Shown: positions 8,682-17,481 of the stretch, one piece after another
Layout: each line of letters begins with the position of its first letter
How positions within the stretch are numbered: position 1 is the stretch's first letter
Source: Mesorhizobium sp. SARCC-RB16n
Lineage (GTDB): Bacteria > Pseudomonadota > Alphaproteobacteria > Rhizobiales > Rhizobiaceae
Direction of reading: 5' to 3'
DNA: 64,000 nt
Assembly: GCF_008520305.1 (NCBI RefSeq)
Contig: NZ_ML703279.1
Location: forward strand, 124,001-188,000
Position numbers and translations under genes: made by a program
The notes under the pieces: generated by a model
What the model was told of the DNA's origin: nothing
What the model saw: the letters and a program-made list of their open reading frames with translations, nothing else
Databases searched by the model: none

Positions 8682-9477
8682 CATCCCCGCAGTGTCACGG
8701 GCCGTAGAATTCCGCGGCGGCGGCTTCGCGCTCACTCGCGTCCCCTTCCTCGGTCTCTTCGTGTTCATCGTGCTGATTGGACTGGCAGAGATCGCCACAC
8801 GCACCAGCTTCATCTCGGGCCTGACGCTGCCTCGCCCCTCGGCGGTCCTCGAAACCTTCGTCGAACTGTACCAGAGCGGGCTGCTATGGCAGCACTTGCT
8901 GCCATCACTGCGGCGCCTTGCGGTCGGCACAGCCATCGGTGTCCCCTTTGGTATCGGCCTCGGTGCTTTAATCGGACTGTCCAGCCGCATACGCGCCGGT
9001 CTCCTGCCACTGGTCGCGGCGCTCTTTCCTATCCCCAAGATAGCATTGCTGCCGCTCTTCATTGTCTGGTTCGGAATCGATGAGGCGTCGAAATATGCGC
9101 TGATCGCGTTCGGTACCTTCACGCCTACGGTGGTCGCCACATACGGAGCGGTTGGCAATGTCGATCGCAGCCTGGTTCAGATGGGCCAGAGCTTCGGCCT
9201 CTCGCGGCTCTCGATTGTACGCAAGATCGTTCTGCCCGGCGCATTTCCAGGCATCCTGTCTGGCCTGCGCGTCTCCATTTCCATCGCCATCACTTTGCTC
9301 GTCTCAGCCGAGATGCTGGGTGCCGAGCATGGCATAGGCGCCTACATCCTGGAGGCAGGAGCACTCTACAACCTGGAGCACCTGTTCGCGGGGGTGACGA
9401 TGCTTTCCCTGATAGGCCTGGCCGCCGGTTGGTTTATCGGTCGCCTTGAGCGGCATTTACTGGCCTGGCGCACATAG
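8674..9477 (+). CDS. ABC transporter permease (SsuC/TauC-like)
   Basis: A 267-residue inner-membrane protein with about six hydrophobic helices (first PFLGLFVFIVLIGLAEIA). The conserved ATPase-contact loop reads GQSFGLSRLSIVRKIVLPGAFPGILSGLR, in line with the EAA motif of binding-protein-dependent permeases. LPRPSAVLETF after the first helix is characteristic of the nitrate/sulfonate/taurine branch. It completes an importer with the two upstream genes and ends the operon; no further gene follows on this strand for 350 bases. Confidence 0.9.
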   Translation: MVDIPAVSRAVEFRGGGFALTRVPFLGLFVFIVLIGLAEIATRTSFISGLTLPRPSAVLETFVELYQSGLLWQHLLPSLRRLAVGTAIGVPFGIGLGALIGLSSRIRAGLLPLVAALFPIPKIALLPLFIVWFGIDEASKYALIAFGTFTPTVVATYGAVGNVDRSLVQMGQSFGLSRLSIVRKIVLPGAFPGILSGLRVSISIAITLLVSAEMLGAEHGIGAYILEAGALYNLEHLFAGVTMLSLIGLAAGWFIGRLERHLLAWRT

Positions 9478-9826
9478 CCGGCAGGGTCGCAACCGCAGCG
9501 TTTTGCGAAGCTGCGCGTGCTGGCGCGCAATGCGAGGACCAGCACATCACGGGTTTTGGTTTGCGCAACGCCGGGAGCAAGACAGGGCGAACTCTCCAAT
9601 GTGTGGCCGGCCCCAGAGGCAGCGGGGCGCAGGCCACGCAGCCGCTCGCATCGCTTTGCAAACCGCCGATGATCATGGCGAGCTGCCATGACCAGGGTGA
9701 AGTTCCATCGGTTACAGCAGCGATCGCGCGGGCATGTAATCCGAGGTGGCTGCTTCACGCAAACGAGCCCAGCTAAGCAGCGGCTGTTGTTGGATCGACA
9801 AGGTGGGTTGCGGATGGAGGCGATAT
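9478..9826. other. Gap upstream of the virG-like gene
   Basis: No convincing gene. The promoter of the virG-like gene should lie here, but I see no good vir box, nod box or FixK box in it. GGAGG at 9816-9820 is the ribosome site of the next gene. Confidence 0.4.
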
Positions 9827-10549
9827 ATGAGCGAGGCCCGCAAAATCGGGAGCGTCCTTATAGTCGACGATGTGCTCGCGCTTATTCTGACGATGGAAGA
9901 ACACGTGTTGCGCAGCAATTTGTCGACCACTGCGGCGGGTGCGCATGCGGAAGCGTTGAAGATCTCACAAGAGCTGAAGCCCGACGTTGTCATTGCCAGT
10001 TTGGATCCTGGCCAGAATGACCCCGGACTCTTACGTGATCTCCGAAACCTCGGTGACGTCTCCGTCATCGTCGTTGAAAGCCGCCGGGGCGAGCACGACA
10101 AAGTGGTCCGGTTTGAATCCGGCGCCGATGAGTGTCTGAGTAAGATGCGTGAGCTTTTGGTGCGCGTTGACGCTCTGGTGACGTCGCGGCTTGTCGCTCC
10201 AGTGGAAGCACCGAAAAGGTCGCAATCGGGTAAATGGCTTTTCGGCGGCTGGGAGCTACGCTTGAAAACGCGGCAACTGCGCGACCCTTCCGGCACACTG
10301 GTACCGCTAACTCAGGGCGAGTATGCGCTCCTGTTCGCCTTCCTCGAGGCGGCAGAGCGGCCGTTGTCGCGAGAATACCTGCAAAGGGCCACTCGCGTCC
10401 ACGGCGAGATTTCAGACCGCAGCATTGATGTTCAGATCTTGCGCTTGCGTCGGAAGCTCGAAACAGACGCACGTGCCCCCCGGTTGATAAAAACCAAACG
10501 TGGCGTCGGTTACGTGTTCAGTATCCCGGCGCAGCTGTTGGATGTCTGA
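9827..10549 (+). CDS. virG: VirG-like OmpR-family regulator with atypical receiver
   Basis: A 240-residue response regulator. The C-terminal winged helix (about 135-235) closely follows Agrobacterium VirG: LLFAFLE, PLSREYLQRATRV, DRSIDVQILRLRRKLE and RLIKTKRGVGYVF. The receiver (1-120) keeps the acidic pair D14-D15 but has Ser58 where the phosphorylated Asp should be (DVVIASLDPG against DVVVVDLNLG in VirG), and the usual lysine region is altered. It may therefore work without phosphorylation, or use D60. VirG activates virB, virC, virD4 and effector genes through vir boxes, and several such boxes are in this window. No virA-like kinase gene is recognisable nearby. GGAGG lies six bases before ATG 9827. 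Confidence 0.8.
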   Translation: MSEARKIGSVLIVDDVLALILTMEEHVLRSNLSTTAAGAHAEALKISQELKPDVVIASLDPGQNDPGLLRDLRNLGDVSVIVVESRRGEHDKVVRFESGADECLSKMRELLVRVDALVTSRLVAPVEAPKRSQSGKWLFGGWELRLKTRQLRDPSGTLVPLTQGEYALLFAFLEAAERPLSREYLQRATRVHGEISDRSIDVQILRLRRKLETDARAPRLIKTKRGVGYVFSIPAQLLDV

Positions 10550-10628
10550 CGGCAGGAGCGGCCAGGGTTCCTCGCTTTGCTCTGCAGCAGAGTTGAAGGC
10601 GAGGAGGAGCATGGCTGGGTTGGGGATA

Positions 10629-10677
10629 TATCCATGGAATGGATAGTATGCATATGAACAATCGATTTTTAATAAGT
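10629..10677 (+). promoter_or_regulatory. nod box (NodD binding site) 1
   Basis: The segment opens TATCCATGGAATGGAT and has AACAATCGATTTTTA near its end, matching the 47-49 bp nod box consensus in order and spacing, in rightward orientation. A flavonoid-NodD promoter is expected to start just to the right. In M. loti R7A a nod box is reported before virA; here no kinase gene follows. Confidence 0.85.
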
Positions 10678-10691
10678 GGATATGGTATATA

Positions 10692-11327
10692 TTGACAGCG
10701 CGTGTCTCGACCCTAGCCGGGCTGGCGACTACCACCGAAGCGAGAGAAGGGCACCCGCGACTGCCAGCAGTTCCATGTTGCCGTTATCACCACTTCTTTG
10801 TGCCGAAAGTGAATGCCGAAGCCTGCCAGGCTCTTGCGGCTCATATCAATGCGCCCGGCATAGCGCAGTCGGCAAGGCCGCCTGAAGACAAGTCCTATGT
10901 AAGTGCGTTGAGGGTCGATGCCTATTACACCTCGCATACTCCTTCTCCCCCGAGAGGCACGGCAGCGGCCAGCGATAGGAGACGTGCGGATGTGCACTCG
11001 CACCTCAGCCGCGCGGTTCGCAGAGCCGGCCAACTCCTAGATCTAGCGCGAGCTTGCAGCCCAAGGCTCAGATCGGCCCTCGAGCGGCTGAACCAAAAGC
11101 GGGCCCCCGAACCGGTGCGGCTTTTTCGCAGTTGCGAGAGCTGCCTGCGGCAGATTCAGGCTCTGGCGTTAGAGAGCCATGAGCACTGGCCGGAGACACC
11201 ACTATTCAGGTCACCTTCGAGAACTCGCGATGGAGCCGTCACAAGCCAGACACGCACGCTGGGGCAATCGGGGCCCTTTCCTTTCGCTGCCAATTCGCTG
11301 ACAGGCCGCTGCCTCAAATATCGATGA
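10692..11327 (+). CDS. Uncharacterised protein directly downstream of a nod box
   Basis: Up to 211 residues; not recognised. The frame is open throughout and its codon use looks like coding DNA. It is rich in Arg, Ala and Ser and has cysteines at RSCESCLRQ. The central part (HLSRAVRRAGQLLDLARA) may be helical. The annotated start is a TTG within a few bases of the nod box end and lacks a clear ribosome site, so the true start could lie further in. If expressed it should be flavonoid-inducible. It could also be unrelated DNA that replaced a virA gene. Confidence 0.4.
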   Translation: MTARVSTLAGLATTTEAREGHPRLPAVPCCRYHHFFVPKVNAEACQALAAHINAPGIAQSARPPEDKSYVSALRVDAYYTSHTPSPPRGTAAASDRRRADVHSHLSRAVRRAGQLLDLARACSPRLRSALERLNQKRAPEPVRLFRSCESCLRQIQALALESHEHWPETPLFRSPSRTRDGAVTSQTRTLGQSGPFPFAANSLTGRCLKYR

Positions 11328-11456
11328 TGCCGGGAAACCGCAACGGCGTGAGAGTCGCTTCTTCGGCGAGCGACGAAGGCCAGCGACGCTCAAACGCCGC
11401 GGTCACCAAAAACCTAGACCCGTCGTAGGACCGATCATTTCCAAAGAGGAAACTAT

Positions 11457-12161
11457 ATGGCCGAATTCGATAGAAGCGCCGCCTTTTGGCGTTCCTTTCC
11501 GATTTTTCGAGATTTCGATGACAAGACCATCGCAGCGCTCGCGGGTATCTCAAGCTTTCGCAAATGGCTCCCAGACACGGTGATTTTCCAGCGAGGCGAT
11601 GAGGGCAATTATATGGTCGGAGTGATCTCTGGGCGGATTAAGGTATCGCTGATCACCCCACAGGGGCGTGAATTGATCCTGCGTCAACTCGAAGCCGGGG
11701 AATTATTCGGCGAAATGGCCATGCTGGACGATCAGCCTCGATCAGCCGACGCCACGGCGCAGGTCGCCTCGCAAGGTTTCGTCATCCCCAAGAGGCCGTT
11801 TATGGACCTTATCAAACTTTCGCCGGGGGCGGCCAAAGCCACAATCCGTTATCTCTGCTCCCGGTTGCGGGGGATCACCGAGCACTTGGAAACCATTGCC
11901 CTCTATCACCTGAATTCCCGGGCGGCCCGTTTTCTCCTCGTAACCCTGAGGCAGATCCACGGCAATGAGCTGCCGGTACGGGCGGATCTCAAACTGGCGC
12001 TCACTCAGTCGGATATAGCAGGTATTTTGGGTGCAAGCCGGCCGAAGGTCAATCGGGCGATATTGGCGCTAGAGGAGGCCGGTGCCATTAGGCGTAGCAA
12101 CGGAATAATTGAGTGCAACACGGAGCGCCTACAGTGGATTGCTGAGCCAAGCGAGTACTAG
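11457..12161 (+). CDS. Crp/Fnr-family transcriptional regulator
   Basis: A 234-residue regulator. Residues 15-125 form the cyclic-nucleotide-type sensor barrel (IFQRGDEGNYMVGVISGRIKV, RQLEAGELFGEMAMLDDQPRSA). Residues 150-220 form the Crp-type helix-turn-helix, with recognition helix GASRPKVNRAILALE. There is no N-terminal cysteine cluster, so it is not an Fe-S Fnr. The GEMA...PRSA stretch resembles a cNMP pocket. The recognition helix lacks the E-SR pattern of FixK/Fnr, so it need not bind the FixK boxes seen elsewhere here. AGAGGAAA precedes ATG 11457. Its target genes are unknown. Confidence 0.88.
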   Translation: MAEFDRSAAFWRSFPIFRDFDDKTIAALAGISSFRKWLPDTVIFQRGDEGNYMVGVISGRIKVSLITPQGRELILRQLEAGELFGEMAMLDDQPRSADATAQVASQGFVIPKRPFMDLIKLSPGAAKATIRYLCSRLRGITEHLETIALYHLNSRAARFLLVTLRQIHGNELPVRADLKLALTQSDIAGILGASRPKVNRAILALEEAGAIRRSNGIIECNTERLQWIAEPSEY

Positions 12162-12436
12162 GTCCGGGCCCTGAGGAGGGTTCCCGAGGCATTGTGATTT
12201 GGGGTCTTCAGGGGGCGAGTCAGGAATTGACTCAGAGGTCAGCAGTTTGGATTGCCTGAACCGCATCTTGCGACACTCAAAGCAGCCGAGGTCGATGATC
12301 GGGGCGCCATCTGTGATCGAAGAGCATTTGATGCGATCGTTGGTGACGCATTGAGGTGGCCAGCGGCGGCTCCGGGCGTCGGATCAAACCGTGAAGTCGG
12401 TGAGGCGTCGGTCATGGAACAGTCGCCGTTTCCGTA

Positions 12437-13132
12437 TCAACTCTCCAACGTCTTCTCGATGAAAGCACCAATCATTGCGAGTTCATCCAATGCTCTCTGG
12501 CTATAATGCAACATCCGTCGCGTTGCCGGATCATCGGCCATTTTAGCGACTGTCATGTGCAACATGCCTCGCTCCTTCATCGCCGCATAGGCGTCACGCT
12601 CATGCATGGGCGTGTCGCACAGCGGCAGAACGTCCAAGATGTCGTACGCGGCTCGTTGCGAGACTGTCAGTCTGCCGATAGGCACGCGCATGCGAAGAAT
12701 TGCAGTATGTGCTTGCAGTCTTTCTGCCATTAACAACTCGATGATGTAGCGGCAAGTTGCAAGCGCTTCATCAATGTCAAGAGGTGTCAGCATAGTGGGC
12801 ACCAGCAGGTAATCGGAACTGCCGATGATACAGTTGTTCAAGTGGCTGGGGGCGCCATGGGCGTCAACCAAACCATAGTCGAAGCCGCCAAGATCCGCCT
12901 GTCCATATGCGTCTACCATTAGGGGCAACTCATCCGCGACGAATACCTCGCATGCCTGGTCCCAAGCGTCATTGCGAATGGCATTTTCTTTCCACCTGGT
13001 GAGCGGACGATTTTGGTCAGATTCAAACAATGCAATCTTCTTCTGCTTGAAGGCAAGTGCCGAACACAGACCCATTAACGCCGTGGTTTTACCCGCTCCA
13101 CCTTTAAATGAATAGAAACTGATCAATTTCAA
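12437..13132 (-). CDS. virC1: VirC1-type ParA-like ATPase
   Basis: A 231-residue ParA/MinD-family ATPase, the same length as Agrobacterium VirC1. The deviant Walker A FKGGAGKTTALMGLCSAL, NRPLTRWKENA, LLVPTMLTPLDIDEAL and MHERDAYAAMKERGMLH follow VirC1 closely. VirC1 gathers relaxosomes and the coupling protein at the cell pole and boosts T-DNA processing. Start is TTG 13132 with GGAGGG eight bases upstream. It is divergent from virD4 with a shared vir box between. No virC2, virD1 or virD2 is visible, so a role in DNA transfer is doubtful here; it may help recruit effectors to VirD4. Confidence 0.85.
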   Translation of the reverse strand: MKLISFYSFKGGAGKTTALMGLCSALAFKQKKIALFESDQNRPLTRWKENAIRNDAWDQACEVFVADELPLMVDAYGQADLGGFDYGLVDAHGAPSHLNNCIIGSSDYLLVPTMLTPLDIDEALATCRYIIELLMAERLQAHTAILRMRVPIGRLTVSQRAAYDILDVLPLCDTPMHERDAYAAMKERGMLHMTVAKMADDPATRRMLHYSQRALDELAMIGAFIEKTLES

Positions 13133-13234
13133 GACGCAATCCCTCCGAGATGAAAGGGGTTCTGTGCAAAACCCATTTTTTTAAATCATATCAGCTACCG
13201 CAAAGATATACAGTGATGTGTTCTGCCAGGCCTG

Positions 13235-13248
13235 GTTACTATTGTAAC
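13235..13248. promoter_or_regulatory. Vir box between virC1 and virD4
   Basis: GTTACTATTGTAAC is a dyad that fits GTTNCAATTGNAAC with one mismatch. Placed between divergent virC1 and virD4, it could serve VirG control in both directions. Confidence 0.65.
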
Positions 13249-13525
13249 CGTTATTTTGTACGGGTTCGGGCGTCGTACCATTATGTATTCTCTTGTCTAG
13301 CCAATGAGTGGAACGCGGCGCGTGGCGTCTGCCGACACCGTGCTACAAGAGTGTCAGCTGCGCTTACGCTTGGCTGTAATCTCCCCGAGTATGACCATAG
13401 ATTTTTGATCCATGGTGAGGCTGTCCATGGGCCCAGCAGGTCGAACCGACCGCGGCCCCTCCAACAACCGCGGACCCTGGCGATCGGGGACTGCGAAGGC
13501 TGAACATTGCAGAGAGCGCAGGACG

Positions 13526-15487
13526 ATGGCCGGCACAAATTTGAAGCTCACCACGTTGTTGTTCGGCCTTGCGCTGTCATTCCCGCTCGGGCTGATCTTC
13601 GCCAGTGTGTATGTGAGTCTAAGGGTCGGCCTCAGCATCCGGGGACTCCGCGAATTCGACCTCCTGGCATTCTGGTACGAAACCCCCTTCTATCTCGGCT
13701 ACGCCAGCGCCACGTTTTACACCTGCTTGATCATTGTCGGCATGACGTCGGTGATCATCATGGTCATCCTCTCCATGCTCATGCTTCGCGCCAAACACTT
13801 CGGAACCGCTCGATGGGCGCGGTTCCACGAAATGCGTCAAAAAAGCTTCATCAAGCCCTATCGGCGCATCACTGGCCCCATATTCGGCAAAACATCCGGA
13901 CCGCGCGGTTTTGGACAGTATCTCACCAATGGCGAGCAACCACACAGTCTGGTCGTTGCGCCCACCCGTGCCGGCAAGGGCGTCGGCGTTGTTATACCAA
14001 CGCTTCTGACCTTTGACGGCTCGGTGCTTGCGCTCGACGTCAAGGGCGAACTGTTCGAACTGACGTCGAGGGCGAGATTGAAGCGTGGCGATCGAGTCCT
14101 CAAATTTTCGCCACTCGACAGGGAAGGACGCACTCATTGCTACAATCCTGTGCTCGACATTGTTGCCACGCCGCCGGAGCGCCGCTTCTCGGAAACCCGG
14201 CGATTGGCGGTTAATCTGATTGTGGCCAAGGGTAAGGGCGCCGAAGGGTTCATCGAGGGCGCACGAGATCTTTTCGTTGCTGGTGTTTTGGCTTGCATAG
14301 AGCGTGACACACCAACCATTGGCGCTGTCTATGATTTGTTTTCGCAGCCCGGCGAAAAATACAAACTATTCGCGCAACTTGCTGAACAAACCAAAATTCC
14401 GGAGGCGAGGCGCATATTCGATAACATGGCCGGCAACGACACCAAGCTTCTGACGTCATATACTTCGGTGTTGGGCGATGGCGGGCTGAACCTTTGGGCC
14501 GACCCGCTAATCAAGAATGCCACATCAAGATCGGATTTCTCCATTGAAAATTTGCGTCGAGACCCCACGACAATATATCTGTGCGTCAGCCCCAACGATT
14601 TGGAGGTAATTGCACCTCTGGTTCGGTTATTCTTTCAGCAAACCGTATCCATATTGCAGCGCACTCTACCGCAAAAGGACGAGGTTTTCGAGGTCCTGTT
14701 CCTTCTCGATGAATTCAAGCATCTCGGCAGGCTTGAAGCGATTGAAACCGCAGTCACCACGATTGCGGGTTACAAGGGGCGCTTCATGTTCATCATCCAA
14801 AGCCTTTCGGCCCTGACCGGCGCCTATGAGCAACCTGGGAAGGAGAATTTCCTCTCCAACACGGGCGTGCAGGTGTTTATGGCGACAGCCGACGATGAAA
14901 CGCCCCAATACATCTCAAAAGCGATCGGTGAATATACCTTTCACCAAAAGTCGAAGTCTTTCAGCCCAAGGGAATGGTTAAGTCCTAATATCCACATGTC
15001 CGACCAGGGAGCACCACTCCTGCGCGCCGAGCAGGTGCGCTTGATCGATGACAACAAGCAAATTGTTCTGATCAAGGGGCAGCCGCCACTCCAGCTGGAC
15101 AAGGTTAAGTATTATTGTGACCGTTATCTGAAACCCATTTTCGCCAGCCAGACGGGTCCATTGCCTGAACCAGATCCGATCCCGCTTATCGCGGAGACAA
15201 CGACCTTCGCGCTAGTTGGCAGCCTATCAGATCCAGCCGCCGAGACTTCGCGGGGCGATGCGCCACAGCGAGCCGCTAGCCCGGGCATTGCAAAGCCGAC
15301 GGCGGCCCCTCCCACCGCCGCTCCGTCCGCGGTGGAGCAAAGTTCCGAGCAGCCGCGGGGGACCGCCGCTCAGCGCGAGCTGCTGGCGCGGATCATTGCC
15401 GTTCAGGAACTTGGCGTTTCAGACCGCAGCAGCGGGAAGTCTGAAACCGGGGGTTCGGCTCCGGCATTTGATGGGTCGGATCAATAG
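13526..15487 (+). CDS. virD4: Type IV secretion coupling protein VirD4
   Basis: A 653-residue TraG/VirD4 ATPase, the usual length. Two N-terminal membrane segments (TTLLFGLALSFPLGLIFA and CLIIVGMTSVIIMVILSML) are followed by the RecA-like domain with Walker A APTRAGKGVGVVIPTLL, Walker B VLFLLDEFKHLGRL, and MFIIQSLSALTGAYE. VirD4 receives substrates by their C-terminal signals and passes them to the VirB channel. The last 90 residues are Pro/Ala/Ser-rich and probably disordered. ATG 13526 is preferred over upstream starts because MAGTNLK matches a normal VirD4 beginning and GAGAG lies nine bases before it. A vir box lies about 280 bases upstream. Confidence 0.92.
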   Translation: MAGTNLKLTTLLFGLALSFPLGLIFASVYVSLRVGLSIRGLREFDLLAFWYETPFYLGYASATFYTCLIIVGMTSVIIMVILSMLMLRAKHFGTARWARFHEMRQKSFIKPYRRITGPIFGKTSGPRGFGQYLTNGEQPHSLVVAPTRAGKGVGVVIPTLLTFDGSVLALDVKGELFELTSRARLKRGDRVLKFSPLDREGRTHCYNPVLDIVATPPERRFSETRRLAVNLIVAKGKGAEGFIEGARDLFVAGVLACIERDTPTIGAVYDLFSQPGEKYKLFAQLAEQTKIPEARRIFDNMAGNDTKLLTSYTSVLGDGGLNLWADPLIKNATSRSDFSIENLRRDPTTIYLCVSPNDLEVIAPLVRLFFQQTVSILQRTLPQKDEVFEVLFLLDEFKHLGRLEAIETAVTTIAGYKGRFMFIIQSLSALTGAYEQPGKENFLSNTGVQVFMATADDETPQYISKAIGEYTFHQKSKSFSPREWLSPNIHMSDQGAPLLRAEQVRLIDDNKQIVLIKGQPPLQLDKVKYYCDRYLKPIFASQTGPLPEPDPIPLIAETTTFALVGSLSDPAAETSRGDAPQRAASPGIAKPTAAPPTAAPSAVEQSSEQPRGTAAQRELLARIIAVQELGVSDRSSGKSETGGSAPAFDGSDQ

Positions 15488-15698
15488 GGAATCGACCCGG
15501 CTCTCGTTGCTCGAACTCGCATGGCTTTCGGCCATCGAGCGTCTTTGGCGGCCGAGCCTCTTGCTACGCGCATCTGGGACGATGTCGACGGAACGCACCA
15601 GCACATCTCGCGACTAAGCTTCCAAGCCCGCCAAAACCAATTATGTAGACCTCGTCGGCGAACCGGCAAAACGCGTGACCGGGCACGCTCAGGATCGT

Positions 15699-15795
15699 CG
15701 GTCTGCAAACCAGGCTAAGGCTCGCCGGGCTCAAGGCCGTTATCAAGGACCTGCCGACCTATGGCTATCGCCGAGTCCATGCGGTGCTGCGCTTC
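15699..15795 (+). mobile_element. IS3-family transposase fragment
   Basis: LKAVIKDLPTYGYRRVHAVL is the conserved OrfB segment of IS3-group elements. Only about 30 residues remain, directly fused to the DUF6527-like frame that follows. Confidence 0.55.
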
Positions 15796-16272
15796 AGCCC
15801 AAACAGCTCTTTCACTGGCGCAAGCTGGCGACGCAGGGCGCTCTTGCGGCAACAAGCGCCGAGGGCGAGGTCGTTGCCGCATCGGAGTATAGGGCGGCAG
15901 AAAGGCCGCGCAGCTGGAGCCCGAAATCTGTACGTCTCGGACGAGTACAAAATCGCCGTCCACCTTTGCGCCTGCGGTTGCGGCAGCAAGGTCCCGATTT
16001 CTTTCGGCCCGGCCGGGTGGAGTGTCAGAGAGCGCAATGGAAAGCCTACCGTTTGGCCATCGATTGGCAACGGACAGCTGCCCTGCCGGTCGCATTATCT
16101 CATCACTGACGGAAAGGTCCATTGGGCACCGTCCATGAGCGCTGCTCAGGCCGTGAATGCCTTAAAGTACGACCATCGTCGGGGCGAGGCGCACTATCGC
16201 GACGTTAATCGCAAGCGGAGGTGGTGGATTCGGGCATGGAAGACTTTTCTCGGGTGGATTGGACTAGGCTAG
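15784..16272 (+). CDS. DUF6527-like protein, N-terminus replaced
   Basis: The conserved part runs from about 15922 (NLYVSDEYKIAVHLCACGCG) through WPSIGNGQLPCRSHYLI to the basic C-terminus. The CACGCG and later Cys/His could bind a metal. This matches the DUF6527 family as I remember it, whose members sit beside ubiquitin-like, E1-like and JAB-like genes in bacterial conjugation or defence operons. None of those partners is present here. The first 45 codons overlap IS3 debris, so the natural start has been lost or lies near 15900. Function unknown; possibly a stranded remnant. Confidence 0.55.
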   Translation: MLRFSPNSSFTGASWRRRALLRQQAPRARSLPHRSIGRQKGRAAGARNLYVSDEYKIAVHLCACGCGSKVPISFGPAGWSVRERNGKPTVWPSIGNGQLPCRSHYLITDGKVHWAPSMSAAQAVNALKYDHRRGEAHYRDVNRKRRWWIRAWKTFLGWIGLG

Positions 16273-16519
16273 CCTCGCGGGATAAGTTTTCGCGCGATCC
16301 ACCGGCCGCGAGAGCAGCCGGATCATTCAGCAGACAAGGGCTAGATCGGGACGATTGCCTGGGCCAGTCCGCCGCTCCCGCTACACCGCCGGCTCAGTAA
16401 ACTGTGCCGTCCACAACGAAGGCGGGTACCGGGAGGCTTCCTGCCGTAGACCGAGGTCGACCGCGGCGGCGACCCCGGTCCGCGAGAGCTTACATGGTCA
16501 ACTTAGCCACGCCACAACT

Positions 16520-17386
16520 TTATCGAGTCAAGTCCCTGCTTCTGTCGGAACGCATCAGTTCCGCTCGCGCGCTATTGTAGGCTTGGTCGATGGAATGCCC
16601 GGTCTCACCAATCGCGTCGGCCTGCTGATATGTCCAATCTGCTTGTAATTGCTGTGATCGAGCGTGAATTGCTCCGATGCTCCTGTCCAAATCCTGGTGT
16701 TGCGGCTGCTGCGCCGCTTGCCCGGAGCTCTCAGCGATCGACTCGTAGACCATACGAAGGGGGTCATTCTGTGCAAACATAGCGCCTACACGCTCAGACT
16801 GTTCTTCTGTCAGATAATTTTGCCCTTTTTTAAGAGCAGCGCACGAGTTAATAAGGGCTTCTGCTTCTCCATTCCCGAATGCCTCAGTCAGATCGATCGA
16901 TCTGTCGAGCAATCTCTCCCTGTCTGCTTGGCTGAAGTCACCTATATTGCCAGCGATATTTGAAAGTGCGAGAGACTGGCTCAATGCGCTATCCATGCCA
17001 AGAACTTTGTCGACCGCGGCCGTTTTCGCCGCAGCGGTCTGAAACTTGGTTATCGGGCCAACAGGGCAATAGCGTTCGTAAAACGGCTGAGACACCGGCA
17101 CGTGATTGTTTGGCGGAATTGCTGCGGCAAACATGCGCTCTGCTGAATCGCCCAGCCGGTTGAGCCGGGTATGAAATTGCCGTGCGTTGCTTCTGTCGAA
17201 CTCGTTCCGGACTGAACGACTCGCCAGCCTGAGATTGGTAAGGTTGTTTGCCGTTTCAACCGGGTCGTCGCTGGCAACGCCTTTCACCACCTTGTCTAGC
17301 AACTCGGTGGGCACATCAGTGAGTTGTTTGCCGGCACCATCGCGGGCTGAACTTCCAGGTCTGCTTCTACGCGTATCGCGATCCAT
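16520..17386 (-). CDS. VirF-like F-box effector (copy A)
   Basis: A 288-residue protein without signal peptide. Residues 24-63 (VPTELLDKVVKGVASDDPVE, then NLTNLRLASRSV) match the F-box of Agrobacterium VirF, which plugs into plant SCF ubiquitin ligases. The C-terminus ARAELMRSDRSRDLTR follows the VirF end (ARAELMSADRPR) and gives R274-x7-R282-x-R284, the VirD4-dependent export signal. It is longer than VirF (about 200), with an extra middle region (TEEQSERVGAMFAQND). About half identical to copy B. Start ATG 17386 has AAGGA nine bases upstream, and a vir box-like site lies about 80 bases further. It is the kind of effector reported as Msi061 in R7A. Confidence 0.8.
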   Translation of the reverse strand: MDRDTRRSRPGSSARDGAGKQLTDVPTELLDKVVKGVASDDPVETANNLTNLRLASRSVRNEFDRSNARQFHTRLNRLGDSAERMFAAAIPPNNHVPVSQPFYERYCPVGPITKFQTAAAKTAAVDKVLGMDSALSQSLALSNIAGNIGDFSQADRERLLDRSIDLTEAFGNGEAEALINSCAALKKGQNYLTEEQSERVGAMFAQNDPLRMVYESIAESSGQAAQQPQHQDLDRSIGAIHARSQQLQADWTYQQADAIGETGHSIDQAYNSARAELMRSDRSRDLTR

Positions 17387-17467
17387 TGTTCGAAGTCCTT
17401 AGTTCATTTCTACTGCTCCCTGCTACCCCCTCTACCACCTCGGGGCGATCTGCTGAACTCATATCGA

Positions 17468-17481
17468 GCTACAGTTGCAAT
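17468..17481. promoter_or_regulatory. Vir box-like site before virF-like copy A
   Basis: GCTACAGTTGCAAT matches 9 of 12 scored positions of GTTNCAATTGNAAC. The same core, CA-K-TTGCAAT-Y-TAGA, precedes copy B, which supports a shared regulatory role. Confidence 0.45.

Noticed and set aside
11457-12161. Calling the Crp/Fnr regulator FixK or Fnr
   Set aside because: No N-terminal cysteines, and the recognition helix ASRPKVNR lacks the E-SR pattern needed for TTGAT sites.
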